Source: Burkholderia dolosa (lineage in GTDB: Bacteria > Pseudomonadota > Gammaproteobacteria > Burkholderiales > Burkholderiaceae). From it: a DNA stretch of 64,000 nucleotides. How positions within the stretch are numbered: the stretch's first letter is position 1; every line of letters starts with the position of its first letter. The notes under the pieces are model-generated. The model ran no database searches and was not told the origin of the DNA. It saw only the letters and a program-made list of their open reading frames with translations. Shown here piece after piece: positions 7,685-17,300 of this stretch. The translations under genes were made by a program, and so were the position numbers. The stretch is taken from assembly GCF_902499135.1 (NCBI RefSeq), contig NZ_CABVPR010000021.1, positions 23,653 through 87,652 on the forward strand, in the 5' to 3' direction.

Positions 7685-8273
7685 CGCGCGCCTGCCGTTC
7701 GGTCGCGCGACCGTGTCGCCATCGCGTGCGTGATCGTGGGTCGCGAATGTCGCGTGCGTCGTCGTTCTACCCGGCCGTCGCGACGCCCGGCCTTTCCGCG
7801 CTGTTTCGCCTTTTCCATCGTGCTGACTCGCTGTTGAAGATGCGCCGGCGGACTCGGGCAGGACCGAATCCGTGGCACTGTGTACTTGACGAGCGAATCG
7901 TAAAAGAAGAACAGTTGGCGGCGAGCGCACACATCGGGCACGCAAACAAGAGTACAGTTCGGCGCAAATCGCGCATCTTTGGCGAACTGTACGTCTGACG
8001 AAATGGCGATAGCGGGGAAGCACGCGGCAGGCGGCGGAACGGCCGGCCACGGGCGTGTTCCGGCTCCGATATCGCTGACGCCGGCGAAACCGTGGACCAG
8101 CGCAACTCCACGGCGAGCAGCCGGAATCGCGGGAAAAGTCGCCGGCGTATCGACCGACCGCGCGCTCGACGTCGGTTACAAGGACGCAGCGGCCGCCGAG
8201 CTCCGGCGGCGGCGCCGCTTCGCCGAACGAGAAACGGCCGCGGCAACTCGCAACGACATGCCGGCGCCGCCGC
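7685..8273. other. 589-bp gap with regulatory-looking repeat but no gene
   Basis: No reading frame here has a protein-like composition. The only clear structures are the 10-base inverted repeat at 7952-7992 and a GCCGCCG/CGGCGGC hairpin at 8192-8210, which could end the leftward transcript of the exported protein gene. The stretch around 7860-7990 is less GC-rich than its surroundings, as expected for a promoter. Confidence 0.5.
7952..7992. promoter_or_regulatory. Long inverted repeat, candidate operator
   Basis: GTACAGTTCG (7952-7961) and CGAACTGTAC (7983-7992) are perfect 10-base arms separated by 21 bp; GCAAA and TTTGG next to the loop extend the pairing imperfectly. It lies in the promoter-side gap of the MocR gene that starts at 7684. 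An operator for that regulator is the simplest reading; an RNA hairpin cannot be excluded. Confidence 0.45.
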
Positions 8274-9155
8274 TTACCTGGCGGTCTGCTGCCGCTGAAC
8301 CTCCTGCGCTTTCATCTGCAGATAGGCGTTGCGGTCGACTTCGTGCAGCTGCCGCGGATACTGCTCGGTCGCGTCGAACCAGCGCGCGAGCCGCTGGTCG
8401 AGCGGTTTGTCGAGCGTCGCGAGATACGCGTCGATCGCCAGGTAGTAGCGCATCGTGTTGCGCTCGAGCAGCCCGCGCACGCCGCCGACGTATTGCGGGT
8501 CGCCCGATGCGCCGCCGACGGTCGTGAACCCGACCTTGTCGCTGCCGACCGTCGCGAGGTACGTCTTCATCGCCATGCGCCCGACCGCGCCGAACCCGTA
8601 CGCATACGTCAGATGCAGGAACGTGCGCGACTCGCCGACCGGCACCGCCTCGAGCGCGATCCGGTAGTCCTTCGTGCCCATCGGGCCGCTGTCGGCAGTC
8701 AGATCGACCTGGAAATAGTCGGGCGTCGCGGCCGCGACGCGATAGCGGAACTGCACGCGATAGGTGTCCGACAGCTTTTGCTCGATCTTGCGGCCGACGT
8801 TCACGTCGAGCACCGCGCCGTTGCTGCCGCTCGATGCATGACAGTACTTCGTGTTCAGATGCAGGATCAGCACCGCGCACCAGTTCGCCGGGCCCTGCGA
8901 CGGATCGTTCAGCTTGCCGTTCACGACGGAGAACGGATAGTCGACCACGGCGTAGATGTCGCCCTTCAGCGTCGACGATGCCTCCGACGATTCGAGGTAC
9001 AGCGGGCGATGAAACGGGTTGCGCTTCAACTGGTCGCCGAGGCTGCGGTAGCGTTCGAGCAGCGCGGCGGCGCCGTCGGCGCCGAACGACGGCGCGCTGC
9101 AGGCGACGCAAAGCGCCGCGACGAGCGCCCGGCATCCCCGGCGGACGAGCCGCAT
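8274..9155 (-). CDS. Exported protein of unknown function
   Basis: A 293-residue protein starting MRLVRRGCRALVAALCV, a clear Sec signal peptide likely cleaved after the SFGA stretch near residue 27. The mature part is soluble and of mixed alpha/beta character with no membrane segment. One Cys pair (NWCAVLILHLNTKYCH) could form a disulfide in the periplasm. The length, signal and alternating strands suggest a START/SRPBCC-like fold, but I cannot confirm a family. ATG 9182 in the same frame would add nine residues before the signal core. It follows narK in the same direction, beyond a hairpin at 9258, so it is probably a separate transcript. Confidence 0.6.
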   Translation of the reverse strand: MRLVRRGCRALVAALCVACSAPSFGADGAAALLERYRSLGDQLKRNPFHRPLYLESSEASSTLKGDIYAVVDYPFSVVNGKLNDPSQGPANWCAVLILHLNTKYCHASSGSNGAVLDVNVGRKIEQKLSDTYRVQFRYRVAAATPDYFQVDLTADSGPMGTKDYRIALEAVPVGESRTFLHLTYAYGFGAVGRMAMKTYLATVGSDKVGFTTVGGASGDPQYVGGVRGLLERNTMRYYLAIDAYLATLDKPLDQRLARWFDATEQYPRQLHEVDRNAYLQMKAQEVQRQQTAR

Positions 9156-9257
9156 CGCGCGTGCGGATCGGGTTGTCTCCATTCGTCTGCTCCAGCGAAT
9201 GCGCGACGATTGCGCAGATGCGTCACAGAATACGCCGGGCAGCGCGAGGTCGCCCGG

Positions 9258-9275
9258 GCGTCGCTCACGCGACGC
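9258..9275 (-). terminator. Hairpin after narK
   Basis: GCGTCGC (9258-9264) and GCGACGC (9269-9275) form a perfect seven-base stem with a four-base loop, about 60 bp past the narK stop. No T-run is present. Confidence 0.4.
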
Positions 9276-9332
9276 GCGAACGCGCGATGCCGGATGCGGC
9301 CGGCACCGCACGAGCGGATCAAGCGCGCGCGG

Positions 9333-10598
9333 TCAGCCGGTCACCGGCGTGCGGCGAACCTCGGTCAGATAGATCAGGATCAGCGACACCCACACGATCC
9401 CGTACAGGAACATGAAGCACGTCGTGCGCACGCGCAGCAGGTCGAGCAGCGCGCCGAACAGGATCGGCAGCAGGAAGCCGCCGAGCCCGCCCGCGAGCCC
9501 GACGATGCCGGTGACGACGCCCATGTTGTCCGGGAAATCGTCGGCGACGTACTTGAACGTCGACGCCATCCCGAGCGCGAACACCGCACCGAGCACGAAC
9601 GTCAGCGCAACGAACCCGGCCACCGGCATCGCGACGTTCAGCGTCGCGGTGCCGTCGATCGTGTGGATCACGAAGTCGGTCGCCGGGTACGACAGCAGGA
9701 ACAGGCAGATCCATGCGACCCACAGTCCCCACCACGTGACCGCATGTGCGCCGAAGCGGTCGGACAGCGCGCCGCCCAGTGCGCGCAGCACCGAGCCCGG
9801 CAGCGAGAAGCCGGCGGCGAACGCGGACGCCATCACGAGCGACATCCCGTATTCGCTCTTCAGATACTGCGGAATCCACAGCGACAGCGCGGTGAAGCCG
9901 CCGAACGTGATCGAGTAGTACTGGCACAAGCGCCATACGCGCGGATCGCGCAAGACCTTGAACGCGTCGAGCCACGAGCCGCCGCGCTTGCCCGCACCCG
10001 GATCGCGCGCCGACGCGAACCAGAAGATCGCGGCCGTGACGAGCAGCGCGACCGCGTACACGCGCGGCACGAAGCGCCAGCCGTACGCGTCGAGCAGCAG
10101 CGGCGTGACGAACAGGTTCACCGCTGCGCCGGCGGTGCCCGCGCCGAACACCCCCATCGCAAGCCCGCGCCGCTGCGGCGGAAAGAAGCGCGCGACGTAC
10201 GGCGTGCCGACCGCGAACGATGCGCCGACGCAGCCGAGAAACAGCCCGATCACGAGAAACTGCCACAGCTGCGTCGCGTAGCTGACGACGTAGACGGGCA
10301 CCGCGCACACGACGAGCAGCACCGTCATCACGATGCGGCCGCCGAAGCGGTCGGTCCACGTGCCGAGCGGCAGACGCATCAGCGCGCCGGTCAGCACCGG
10401 CGTCGATGTGAGCAGCCCGAACTCGGTGCCGTTCAAGCCGAGATCGGTACGCAGCTGCACACCCAGCACGCCGAACATCATCCACACGACGAAACACACC
10501 ATGAACGCGAGCGTGCTCGCGGCGAGCACCGACCACGCGCGCAGCGGCACCGCCTGCGTGTGCGCGGCCGGGCCGACGTTACGTTGTTGGGTTGCCAT
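9333..10598 (-). CDS. narK: NarK-type nitrate/nitrite MFS transporter
   Basis: A 421-residue inner-membrane protein with about 12 hydrophobic segments. Family marks are the LGTWTDRFGGRIVM loop (MFS motif between TM2 and TM3), the GVFGAGTAGAAVNLF glycine-rich segment and FALGMASTFKYVADDFPDNMGVV, close to the nitrate-signature region of the NNP family. It should import nitrate and/or exchange it for nitrite. It is the last gene of the narGHJI-PPIase-narK cluster, 15 bp after the PPIase gene, so expression with the reductase under oxygen limitation is expected. Whether it is the proton symporter or the antiporter type cannot be told here. Confidence 0.9.
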   Translation of the reverse strand: MATQQRNVGPAAHTQAVPLRAWSVLAASTLAFMVCFVVWMMFGVLGVQLRTDLGLNGTEFGLLTSTPVLTGALMRLPLGTWTDRFGGRIVMTVLLVVCAVPVYVVSYATQLWQFLVIGLFLGCVGASFAVGTPYVARFFPPQRRGLAMGVFGAGTAGAAVNLFVTPLLLDAYGWRFVPRVYAVALLVTAAIFWFASARDPGAGKRGGSWLDAFKVLRDPRVWRLCQYYSITFGGFTALSLWIPQYLKSEYGMSLVMASAFAAGFSLPGSVLRALGGALSDRFGAHAVTWWGLWVAWICLFLLSYPATDFVIHTIDGTATLNVAMPVAGFVALTFVLGAVFALGMASTFKYVADDFPDNMGVVTGIVGLAGGLGGFLLPILFGALLDLLRVRTTCFMFLYGIVWVSLILIYLTEVRRTPVTG

Positions 10599-10613
10599 AC
10601 GAAAATCCCCGTT

Positions 10614-11402
10614 TCATTGGACCAGCGGTCCGTTCGCGCCGTCGAAGCGCACGCCTTCGAGACGCGCGCCGCCCGCGAGTATCGCCACGTACTGCCGCAT
10701 CGCCCGCTCGCGCACGCGCGCGGACAGATACACGGCGATCTGCGCGGCGGCTTCGTCGAACGGCACCGTGTCGCCCGGCACGCGGCGCTCGATGCGCACG
10801 ATGTGAAAGCCGAACCTCGTATTGACGAGCTTCGGCAGCACGCCGAGCGCGTCGGTGTCGAACAGCGCGGCTTCGAATTCCGGCACGGTGTCGCCGCGCA
10901 GCAGTTGCCCGAGGCTGCCGCCGACCTGCGCGGACGGACAGTTCGACGATGCGCGCGCCACCGCTTCGAACGTGTCGGGCGCGGCGCGCACGCCGGCGAG
11001 CACGCTTTCCGCACGCGCCCGCAGCGGCACGAGCGGCACGCGGCGAGTGACCGCGAACAGCACGTGGCTCGCATGCACGACGTCGTTGCGACGAAAGCGC
11101 GCCGGATGCCGTGCGTAATAGCGCGCGCAATCCGCACGATCGGGCTCGGGCACGTGCGTGAGCTCGCGTTCGAGCAGCGCATCGACCGCCGCATCGTCGA
11201 GCGGCGCGTGCTCGTCGAGCAGCGCGAGCGATACCGCGCGCCGACGCAGCAGCTCGCGCACCGCGAGCGCGCGGCGTGCGGCGTCGAGCGGATCGCGCGC
11301 ATCGCGGTGATGCTCGGCCTCGGCCGCGATCGCTTCGTCGCCGATCGCCACGCCGTCGACGACAAGCGGCACGGACGCGGCTTCGGACAGAACGCCGTTC
11401 AT
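10614..11402 (-). CDS. Parvulin-type peptidyl-prolyl isomerase in the nar operon
   Basis: A 262-residue protein with a parvulin (rotamase) domain at about 105-225: HASHVLFAV, GGSLGQLLRGDTVPEFEAALF and FGFHIVRIERR are the typical blocks. The N-terminal 100 residues are helical, as in NifM/SurA-like chaperones. No signal peptide is seen, so it is likely cytoplasmic. It starts 9 bp after narI and ends 15 bp before narK, with a GAGGAG ribosome site, so it is an integral operon member. A folding role for the NarGHI complex or its client Fe-S subunit is inferred from that position. Confidence 0.85.
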   Translation of the reverse strand: MNGVLSEAASVPLVVDGVAIGDEAIAAEAEHHRDARDPLDAARRALAVRELLRRRAVSLALLDEHAPLDDAAVDALLERELTHVPEPDRADCARYYARHPARFRRNDVVHASHVLFAVTRRVPLVPLRARAESVLAGVRAAPDTFEAVARASSNCPSAQVGGSLGQLLRGDTVPEFEAALFDTDALGVLPKLVNTRFGFHIVRIERRVPGDTVPFDEAAAQIAVYLSARVRERAMRQYVAILAGGARLEGVRFDGANGPLVQ

Positions 11403-11411
11403 TGCGTCTCC

Positions 11412-12095
11412 TCAGCGCTTGCGCACGAGCTGATACGGGCGGATCAGATACGCGACCGACGCGATGCCGCTCCAGATGTGCACCATCCGCGTGAACGGCG
11501 ACACCAGGAAGATCGTGAAGCCGAGCAGGATGTGCAGCCGGTAGGTCAGCGGCACACCGACGAGCAGGTTCGCGATGTCCGGCCGGAACGTGACCACGCC
11601 TTTCACGTAGTCGGTCAGCTGCTCGAACATCGCGCCGTCCATGTGGCGCGTCGACAGCACGACGGTGCCGAGCCCGAGCGCCAGTTGCGCCCACAACATC
11701 AGCACGATCAGGATGTCCGACCGGCGGCTGCTGCGGCGGATACGCACGTCGCCGACGCGCCGCCAGATCAGGATCGTCAGCCCGACGATCGCCGCGACGC
11801 CGGCCGCGCCTCCGGCCACCATCGCGACGAGCTGGTGCGCGGACGCCGACAGGAACGGCGACACGAGCCAGTGCGGCGCGAGAAAACCCGCGAAGTGTCC
11901 GATCACGACGACGAGCACGCCCCAGTGGAACAGGTTGCTGCCGAGCCGCAACATCCCGTGCCGCAACAGCTGCGATGAATCGCTCTTCCACGTGTACTGC
12001 TCGCGGTCGAAGCGGATCAGGCTGCCGACCAGCAGCACGGCGACACAGATGTACGGATAGATTCCGAACAGGAATTGATGCAGGTAGCCGTTCAT
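11412..12095 (-). CDS. narI: Respiratory nitrate reductase gamma subunit (cytochrome b)
   Basis: A 227-residue membrane subunit with five predicted membrane segments. His57, His67, His188 and His206 are placed as in the known NarI proteins and should ligate the two b-type hemes. It takes electrons from quinol and passes them to the NarH Fe-S clusters. The start overlaps the narJ stop as ATGA, giving translational coupling. The N-terminal FGIYPYICVAVLLVGSLIRF segment is very typical. Confidence 0.95.
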   Translation of the reverse strand: MNGYLHQFLFGIYPYICVAVLLVGSLIRFDREQYTWKSDSSQLLRHGMLRLGSNLFHWGVLVVVIGHFAGFLAPHWLVSPFLSASAHQLVAMVAGGAAGVAAIVGLTILIWRRVGDVRIRRSSRRSDILIVLMLWAQLALGLGTVVLSTRHMDGAMFEQLTDYVKGVVTFRPDIANLLVGVPLTYRLHILLGFTIFLVSPFTRMVHIWSGIASVAYLIRPYQLVRKR

Positions 12096-12823
12096 CGCGT
12101 TCCCCCGTTGGAGTGCCGCGCATGCTCGCGCCGCGCAGGCCGCCGTTCGTAGAAGTGCACCGGTTCGTCGACCGGCGCGGGCGTCGCCGCACCGACGAAG
12201 CGCACCGCTTCGTCCGCATACGCGGCATCGAGCGCGCGGTAGTCGTCGGCTGTCGGGCGGGCGGCGCCGACGTCGTCGTGCGCGGCGGCCGGCGCGTCGA
12301 TCGGCGCGAGGCCCGCCATCGGCAGCAGCGCGCCGACGACGCAGCCGTAATGACTGCCGCGCTCGGCGAGCTGCGTGGCCAGCGCGCGCAGGATGTCGCC
12401 CGTCTCGCCGAGCAGCTCGCGCGCTTGCGGCGCCGGCAGCCGCGACAGGTATTCGAGGAACACCGGCAAGTAGTCGGGCAGTTCTCCGGCGTTCAGATGG
12501 AGCCCGTGCCGCTCGTACATCTGCAGCAGGTCGACCATCGCCTGTCCGCGGTCGCGCGATTCGCCGTGCACGTGCTCGAACAGGTGCAGCGACGTCGCGC
12601 GGCCGCGATCGAACAGCGCGCCGTAGTTTTCCTGCAGCGTCAGCAGGTCGCGCTCGCGCAGATACGCGAAGAACCGGTCGAGGCCCGCGCGCACCGCCTT
12701 CGGCAAGCATGCATGTTCGCGCAGATGCGCGTCGATCGAATCGAGCACGTCGACGAGCGACGCGTCCGGATAGTCGAGCAGCACGGACAGCGCCGCATAG
12801 GTCGGATCGGGTGCGGTGTTCAT
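12092..12823 (-). CDS. narJ: Nitrate reductase molybdenum-cofactor assembly chaperone
   Basis: A 243-residue, mostly helical, soluble protein of the NarJ/TorD family: LSVLLDYPDASL at the start, LQENYGALFDRGRATSLHLFEHVHGESRDRGQAMVDL as the conserved core (positions about 60-95) and LPDYLPVFLEYL. It binds apo-NarG and helps insert the molybdenum cofactor before membrane attachment, and is not part of the mature enzyme. It overlaps narH upstream and narI downstream by four bases each. The Ala/Asp-rich tail after about 175 is less conserved. Confidence 0.95.
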   Translation of the reverse strand: MNTAPDPTYAALSVLLDYPDASLVDVLDSIDAHLREHACLPKAVRAGLDRFFAYLRERDLLTLQENYGALFDRGRATSLHLFEHVHGESRDRGQAMVDLLQMYERHGLHLNAGELPDYLPVFLEYLSRLPAPQARELLGETGDILRALATQLAERGSHYGCVVGALLPMAGLAPIDAPAAAHDDVGAARPTADDYRALDAAYADEAVRFVGAATPAPVDEPVHFYERRPARREHARHSNGGTR

Positions 12824-14349
12824 CGGGATGCCTCGCGAATCGGAATCGTTTTCGTGCCCTTCTTCGTGCTGAACAGGCTGGCGGTCGAGCGGCCGTCCGA
12901 ACAGCCGTTGCCGAACGAGAACCCGCACGATGCGCGCAGGTCGTATGCGTTCTCCGCGTATTCGCGGTGCGTCGTCGGAATCACGAAACGGTCCTCGTAG
13001 TTCGCGATCGCGAGATACCGGTACATGTCGTCGACCTGCGCGACCGACAGCCCGACCTGGTCGAGCACGCCGCGCGCGTCGATGCCGTCCACGTGGCGCG
13101 CGCGCATGAACGCGCGCATCGCGAGCAGCCGTTCGAGCGCGCGCTTCACCGGCGCTTCGTCGCCGGCCGTCAGCAGGTTCGCGAGATAGCGCAGCGGAAT
13201 GCGCAGCGAATCGACGTCCGGCAGGTAGCCGTTCATTCCGAGCGCGCCGCTGTTCGCGGCCGCGTTGATCGGCGACAGCGGCGGCACGTACCAGACCATC
13301 GGCAGCGTCCGGTATTCGGGATGCAGCGGGAACGCGATCTTCCAGTCGATCGCCATCTTGTATGTCGGCGACCGGCGCGCGGCGTCGAGCCATGCGGCCG
13401 GCACGCCGTCGCGTTCGGCCTGCGCGATCACGGCCGGATCGTTCGGGTCGAGAAACAGCGACAGCTGCGCTTCGTACAGATCCTTTTCATGCTCGGCGCT
13501 CGCGGCTTCGCCGATCCGGTCCGCGTCGTACAGCAGCACGCCGAGATAGCGGATGCGCCCGACGCAGGTTTCAGAGCACACGGTCGGCTGCCCGGCCTCG
13601 ATGCGCGGATAGCAGAAGATGCACTTCTCGGCCTTGCCGCTCTGCCAGTTGTAGTAGATCTTCTTGTACGGGCATCCCGACACGCACATGCGCCAGCCGC
13701 GGCACTTGTCCTGGTCGATCAGCACGATGCCGTCTTCCTCGCGCTTGTAGATCGAGCCCGACGGACACGCGGCGACGCACGCCGGGTTCAGGCAGTGCTC
13801 GCACAGGCGCGGCAGATACATCATGAACGTGTGCTCGAACTGCCCGTAGATCGCCTTCTGCACGTTCTCGAAGTTGTAGTCCTGCGCGCGCTTCTCGAAC
13901 TCGCCGCCGAGGATCTCCTCCCAGTTCGGCCCCCACTCGATCTTCTCGAGCCGCTGGCCGCTCACGAGCGAGCGCGGCCGCGCGACCGGCATCGCGCGCG
14001 TGTCGCCCGCCTGCTGCAGATGCGCGTAATCGAACGTGAACGGCTCGTAGTAGTCGTCGATCTCCGGCAAATGCGGGTTCGCGAAGATCTGCGCGAGCAG
14101 CCGCCACTTGCCGCCGAGCCGCGGTTCGATGCTGCCGTCCGCGCGCCGCCGCCAGCCGCCGCGCCAGCGGTCCTGGTTCTCCCAGTCCTTCGGATAGCCA
14201 ATGCCCGGCTTCGTCTCGACGTTGTTGAACCACGCGTATTCCATCCCTTCGCGGCTCGTCCACACGTTCTTGCAGGTCACCGAGCACGTGTGGCAACCGA
14301 TGCACTTGTCGAGGTTCAGCACCATCGCGATCTGTGCGCGTATCTTCAT
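12820..14349 (-). CDS. narH: Respiratory nitrate reductase beta subunit (Fe-S)
   Basis: A 509-residue electron-transfer subunit with four cysteine groups: Cys16/19/22/26 (CIGCHTCSVTC), CEHCLNPACVAACP, CRGWRMCVSGCP and CIFCYPRIEAG with downstream CSETC. The Trp in the third group replaces a Cys, as in all NarH, producing the 3Fe-4S centre. It lies on the cytoplasmic face and conducts electrons from NarI to NarG. A long extension of this frame upstream to 15969 is antisense-type shadow; the real start is ATG 14349, which overlaps the narG stop. Confidence 0.95.
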   Translation of the reverse strand: MKIRAQIAMVLNLDKCIGCHTCSVTCKNVWTSREGMEYAWFNNVETKPGIGYPKDWENQDRWRGGWRRRADGSIEPRLGGKWRLLAQIFANPHLPEIDDYYEPFTFDYAHLQQAGDTRAMPVARPRSLVSGQRLEKIEWGPNWEEILGGEFEKRAQDYNFENVQKAIYGQFEHTFMMYLPRLCEHCLNPACVAACPSGSIYKREEDGIVLIDQDKCRGWRMCVSGCPYKKIYYNWQSGKAEKCIFCYPRIEAGQPTVCSETCVGRIRYLGVLLYDADRIGEAASAEHEKDLYEAQLSLFLDPNDPAVIAQAERDGVPAAWLDAARRSPTYKMAIDWKIAFPLHPEYRTLPMVWYVPPLSPINAAANSGALGMNGYLPDVDSLRIPLRYLANLLTAGDEAPVKRALERLLAMRAFMRARHVDGIDARGVLDQVGLSVAQVDDMYRYLAIANYEDRFVIPTTHREYAENAYDLRASCGFSFGNGCSDGRSTASLFSTKKGTKTIPIREASR

Positions 14350-17300
14350 GACGTTTCTCCGGCGCGGGCTGCGTGCGTGGCGGTTCCGGCTTCTTCGCCG
14401 TCGAGCCAGTCGACCCTGTTCATCTTGCGCACGATCAGGAACTCGTCGCGATTCGAGCCGACCGTGCCGTAGTAGTTGAAGCCGTACGACAGCTGCGCGT
14501 AGCCGCCGATCATGTGCGTCGGCTTCAGCGCGATACGCGTGACCGAGTTGTGAATGCCGCCGCGCGTACCGGTGATTTCGGAGCCCGGCGTATTCACGAT
14601 CTTTTCCTGCGCGTGGTACATCATCGCCATCCCGGACGGAATCCGCTGGCTGACGACGGCCCGCGCGCACAACGCGCCGTTCGAGTTGTAGCACTCGATC
14701 CAGTCGTTGTCGGCCGCGCCGATCGCCTTCGCGTCGTCTTCCGACATCCACACGATCGGGCCGCCGCGCGACAGCGTGAGCATCAGCAGGTTGTCCGTGT
14801 ACGTGCTGTGAATCCCCCACTTCTGATGCGGCGTCAGGAAGTTCAGCACGCGTTCGGGGTTGCCGTTCGAGCGCCGGCCGACCATGTGCGCATAGCTGCC
14901 GGTGTCGACCGGCGGCTTGTACACGCACAGCGACTCGCCGAACGCGCGCATCCACGGATGGTCCTGATAAAGCTGCTGACGGCCGGTCAGCGTGCGCCAC
15001 GGCACGAGCTCGTGCACGTTCACGTAGCCGGCGTTGTACGACACGTGCTCGGATTCGATCCCGCTCCACGTCGGCGACGAGATGATCTTGCGCGGCTGCG
15101 CCTGGATGTCGCGAAAGCGGATCTTCTCGTCCGCGCGCGCGGCGGCCAGATGCGTATGGTCGATGCCCGTCACGCCGGACAGCGCGCGCCACGCCTTCAC
15201 CGCGACCTCGCCGTTGGTTTCGGGCGCGAGCGCGAGGATCACCTCGGCCGCATCGAGCGCCGTGTCGATGCGCGGGCGACCCTGCGCGGCGCCGCCGGCG
15301 ACCGTGTAGTTGAGTTCGCCGAGCAGCTTCACTTCGTCCTTCGTGTCCCAGCCGATGCCCTTGCCCGCATTGCCGAGCGTATCCATCAGCGGGCCGAGCG
15401 ACGTGAAGCGCGCGTACGTGTTCGGGTAATCGCGCTCGACGACGGTCACCGCCGGCATCGTGCGGCCGGGCACCGGTTCGCATTCGCCGCGCTTCCAGTC
15501 GCGCACGTCGAACGGCTGCGCGAGTTCGCCGGGCGTGTCGTGCGCGATCGGCGCGAGCACCACGTCGCGCTCGACGCCGAGATGCCCGTCGCACAGCTCG
15601 GAGAAGCGCTTCGCGATGCCCTTGAAGATTTCCCAGTCGCTCTTCGATTCCCACGCGGGATCGACGGCCGCCGACAGCGGATGGATGAACGGATGCATGT
15701 CGGACGTGTTCATGTCGTCCTTCTCGTACCACGTCGCCGTCGGCAGCACGACGTCCGAATACATGCACGTGGTCGACATCCGGAAGTCGAGCGTGACGAG
15801 CAGGTCGAGCTTGCCGCGCGGCGCGTCGTCGTGCCACGCGACTTCCTCGGGGCGCGCGCCGCCGGTGGCGCCGAGATCGTCGCCCTGCACGCCGTGCGTC
15901 GTGCCGAGCAGATGCTTCAGGAAATACTCGTGTCCCTTGCCCGACGAGCCGAGCAGGTTCGAGCGCCACACGAACAGGTTGCGCGGGAAGTTTTCGGGCG
16001 CATCCGGATCTTCGCTCGCCATGCGCAGCGTGCCGGACTTCAGCTGCTGTGCGACGTCGGCACCCGCGCGCGCAGGGTCAGCGAGCTGCGCGCCGACCTG
16101 CAGCGGATTGCGCGCGAGCTGCGGCGCGGACGGCAGCCAGCCCATCCGTTCCGCGCGCACGTTGTAGTCGATCGGCGAGCCGTGAAATTGCGCGGCATCC
16201 GCAAGCGGCGACAGCAGCGCGCTCGGGTCCATCGGGTCGTAGCGCCACTGGTCGGTATGCGCGTAGAAGAACGACGTCGCGTTCATCTGGCGCGGCGGGC
16301 GATTCCAGTCGAGCGCGAACGCGAGCGCGGTCCAGCCCGTTTGCGGACGCAGCTTCTCCTGGCCCACGTAATGCGACCAGCCGCCGCCCGGCTTGCCGAT
16401 GCAGCCGCACATGATCAGCATGTTGATGATCGCGCGGTACGACATGTCCATGTGGAACCAGTGGTTGATCCCCGCGCCGACGATCACCATCGACTTGCCT
16501 TGCGTGTCGTGCGCGTTCTCCGCGAACTGCCGCGCGACCGAGATCACGTCCGCGCGCTTCACGCCGGTGATCGCCTCCTGCCACGCCGGCGTGTACGGAA
16601 CATCGTCGTCGTAGCTCGCGGCCACGTCGCGCCCGCCGAGTCCCTGATCGACCCCGTAGTTCGCGACGAACAGGTCGTACACGGTCGCCACCAGCATCTC
16701 GCCGCCGCGCGTCGCGACGCGCCGCACGCCGATCCGGCGCGACAGCGTCGAGCCGTGCGCGGTCGAGTTGAAGTGCGCGTGCGGCTGGTTGCCGAAGTAC
16801 GGGAACAGCACGTCGACCACGTCGTCGTGCTCGGCCGCGCACGACAGCCGCGGCGACAGCGCCGCCCCTTTCGACGTCTCGCCGCGCAGGTTCCACTTGC
16901 CGTTGTCCGCGTTGTCCCCGTCGGCCTGCTGCGCCCAGCGAAAGCCGATCGATCCGACCGGCACGACGAATTCGCCGGTCGCATCGTCGATCATCACGGT
17001 CTTCCATTCCGGGCGCGCGGCCTCGCCGAGCGCGTCGTCGAAATCGGACGCGCGCACGAGCCGCTCGGGCACGTAGCCGTCGCCGTGCGGCACGAGGCGC
17101 ACGACGCACGGCATGTCGGTATAGCGCTTGCAGTAGTCGATGAAGTAGTCGCTCTTGCCGGCCGCGCCTGAGCCGGCCACACCGATGCCGGCCGCGCCTA
17201 TGCCGGCCGCATGAAATTCCTTCAGGATCACGTGGCCCATCGCGAGCGCGAGCGCCGCATCGGTGCCCTGCTTCGGGTGCAGCCACAGATCGCCGAACTT

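Noticed and set aside
8343-11978. A 1211-codon open frame on the plus strand across narK, PPIase and narI
   Set aside because: It is antisense to well-supported nar genes, Arg/His-rich throughout, and results from strong GC bias at third positions.
12820-15969. Long minus frame extending narH far upstream
   Set aside because: Only the part from 14349 is NarH-like; the upstream half is an out-of-frame reading of narG.
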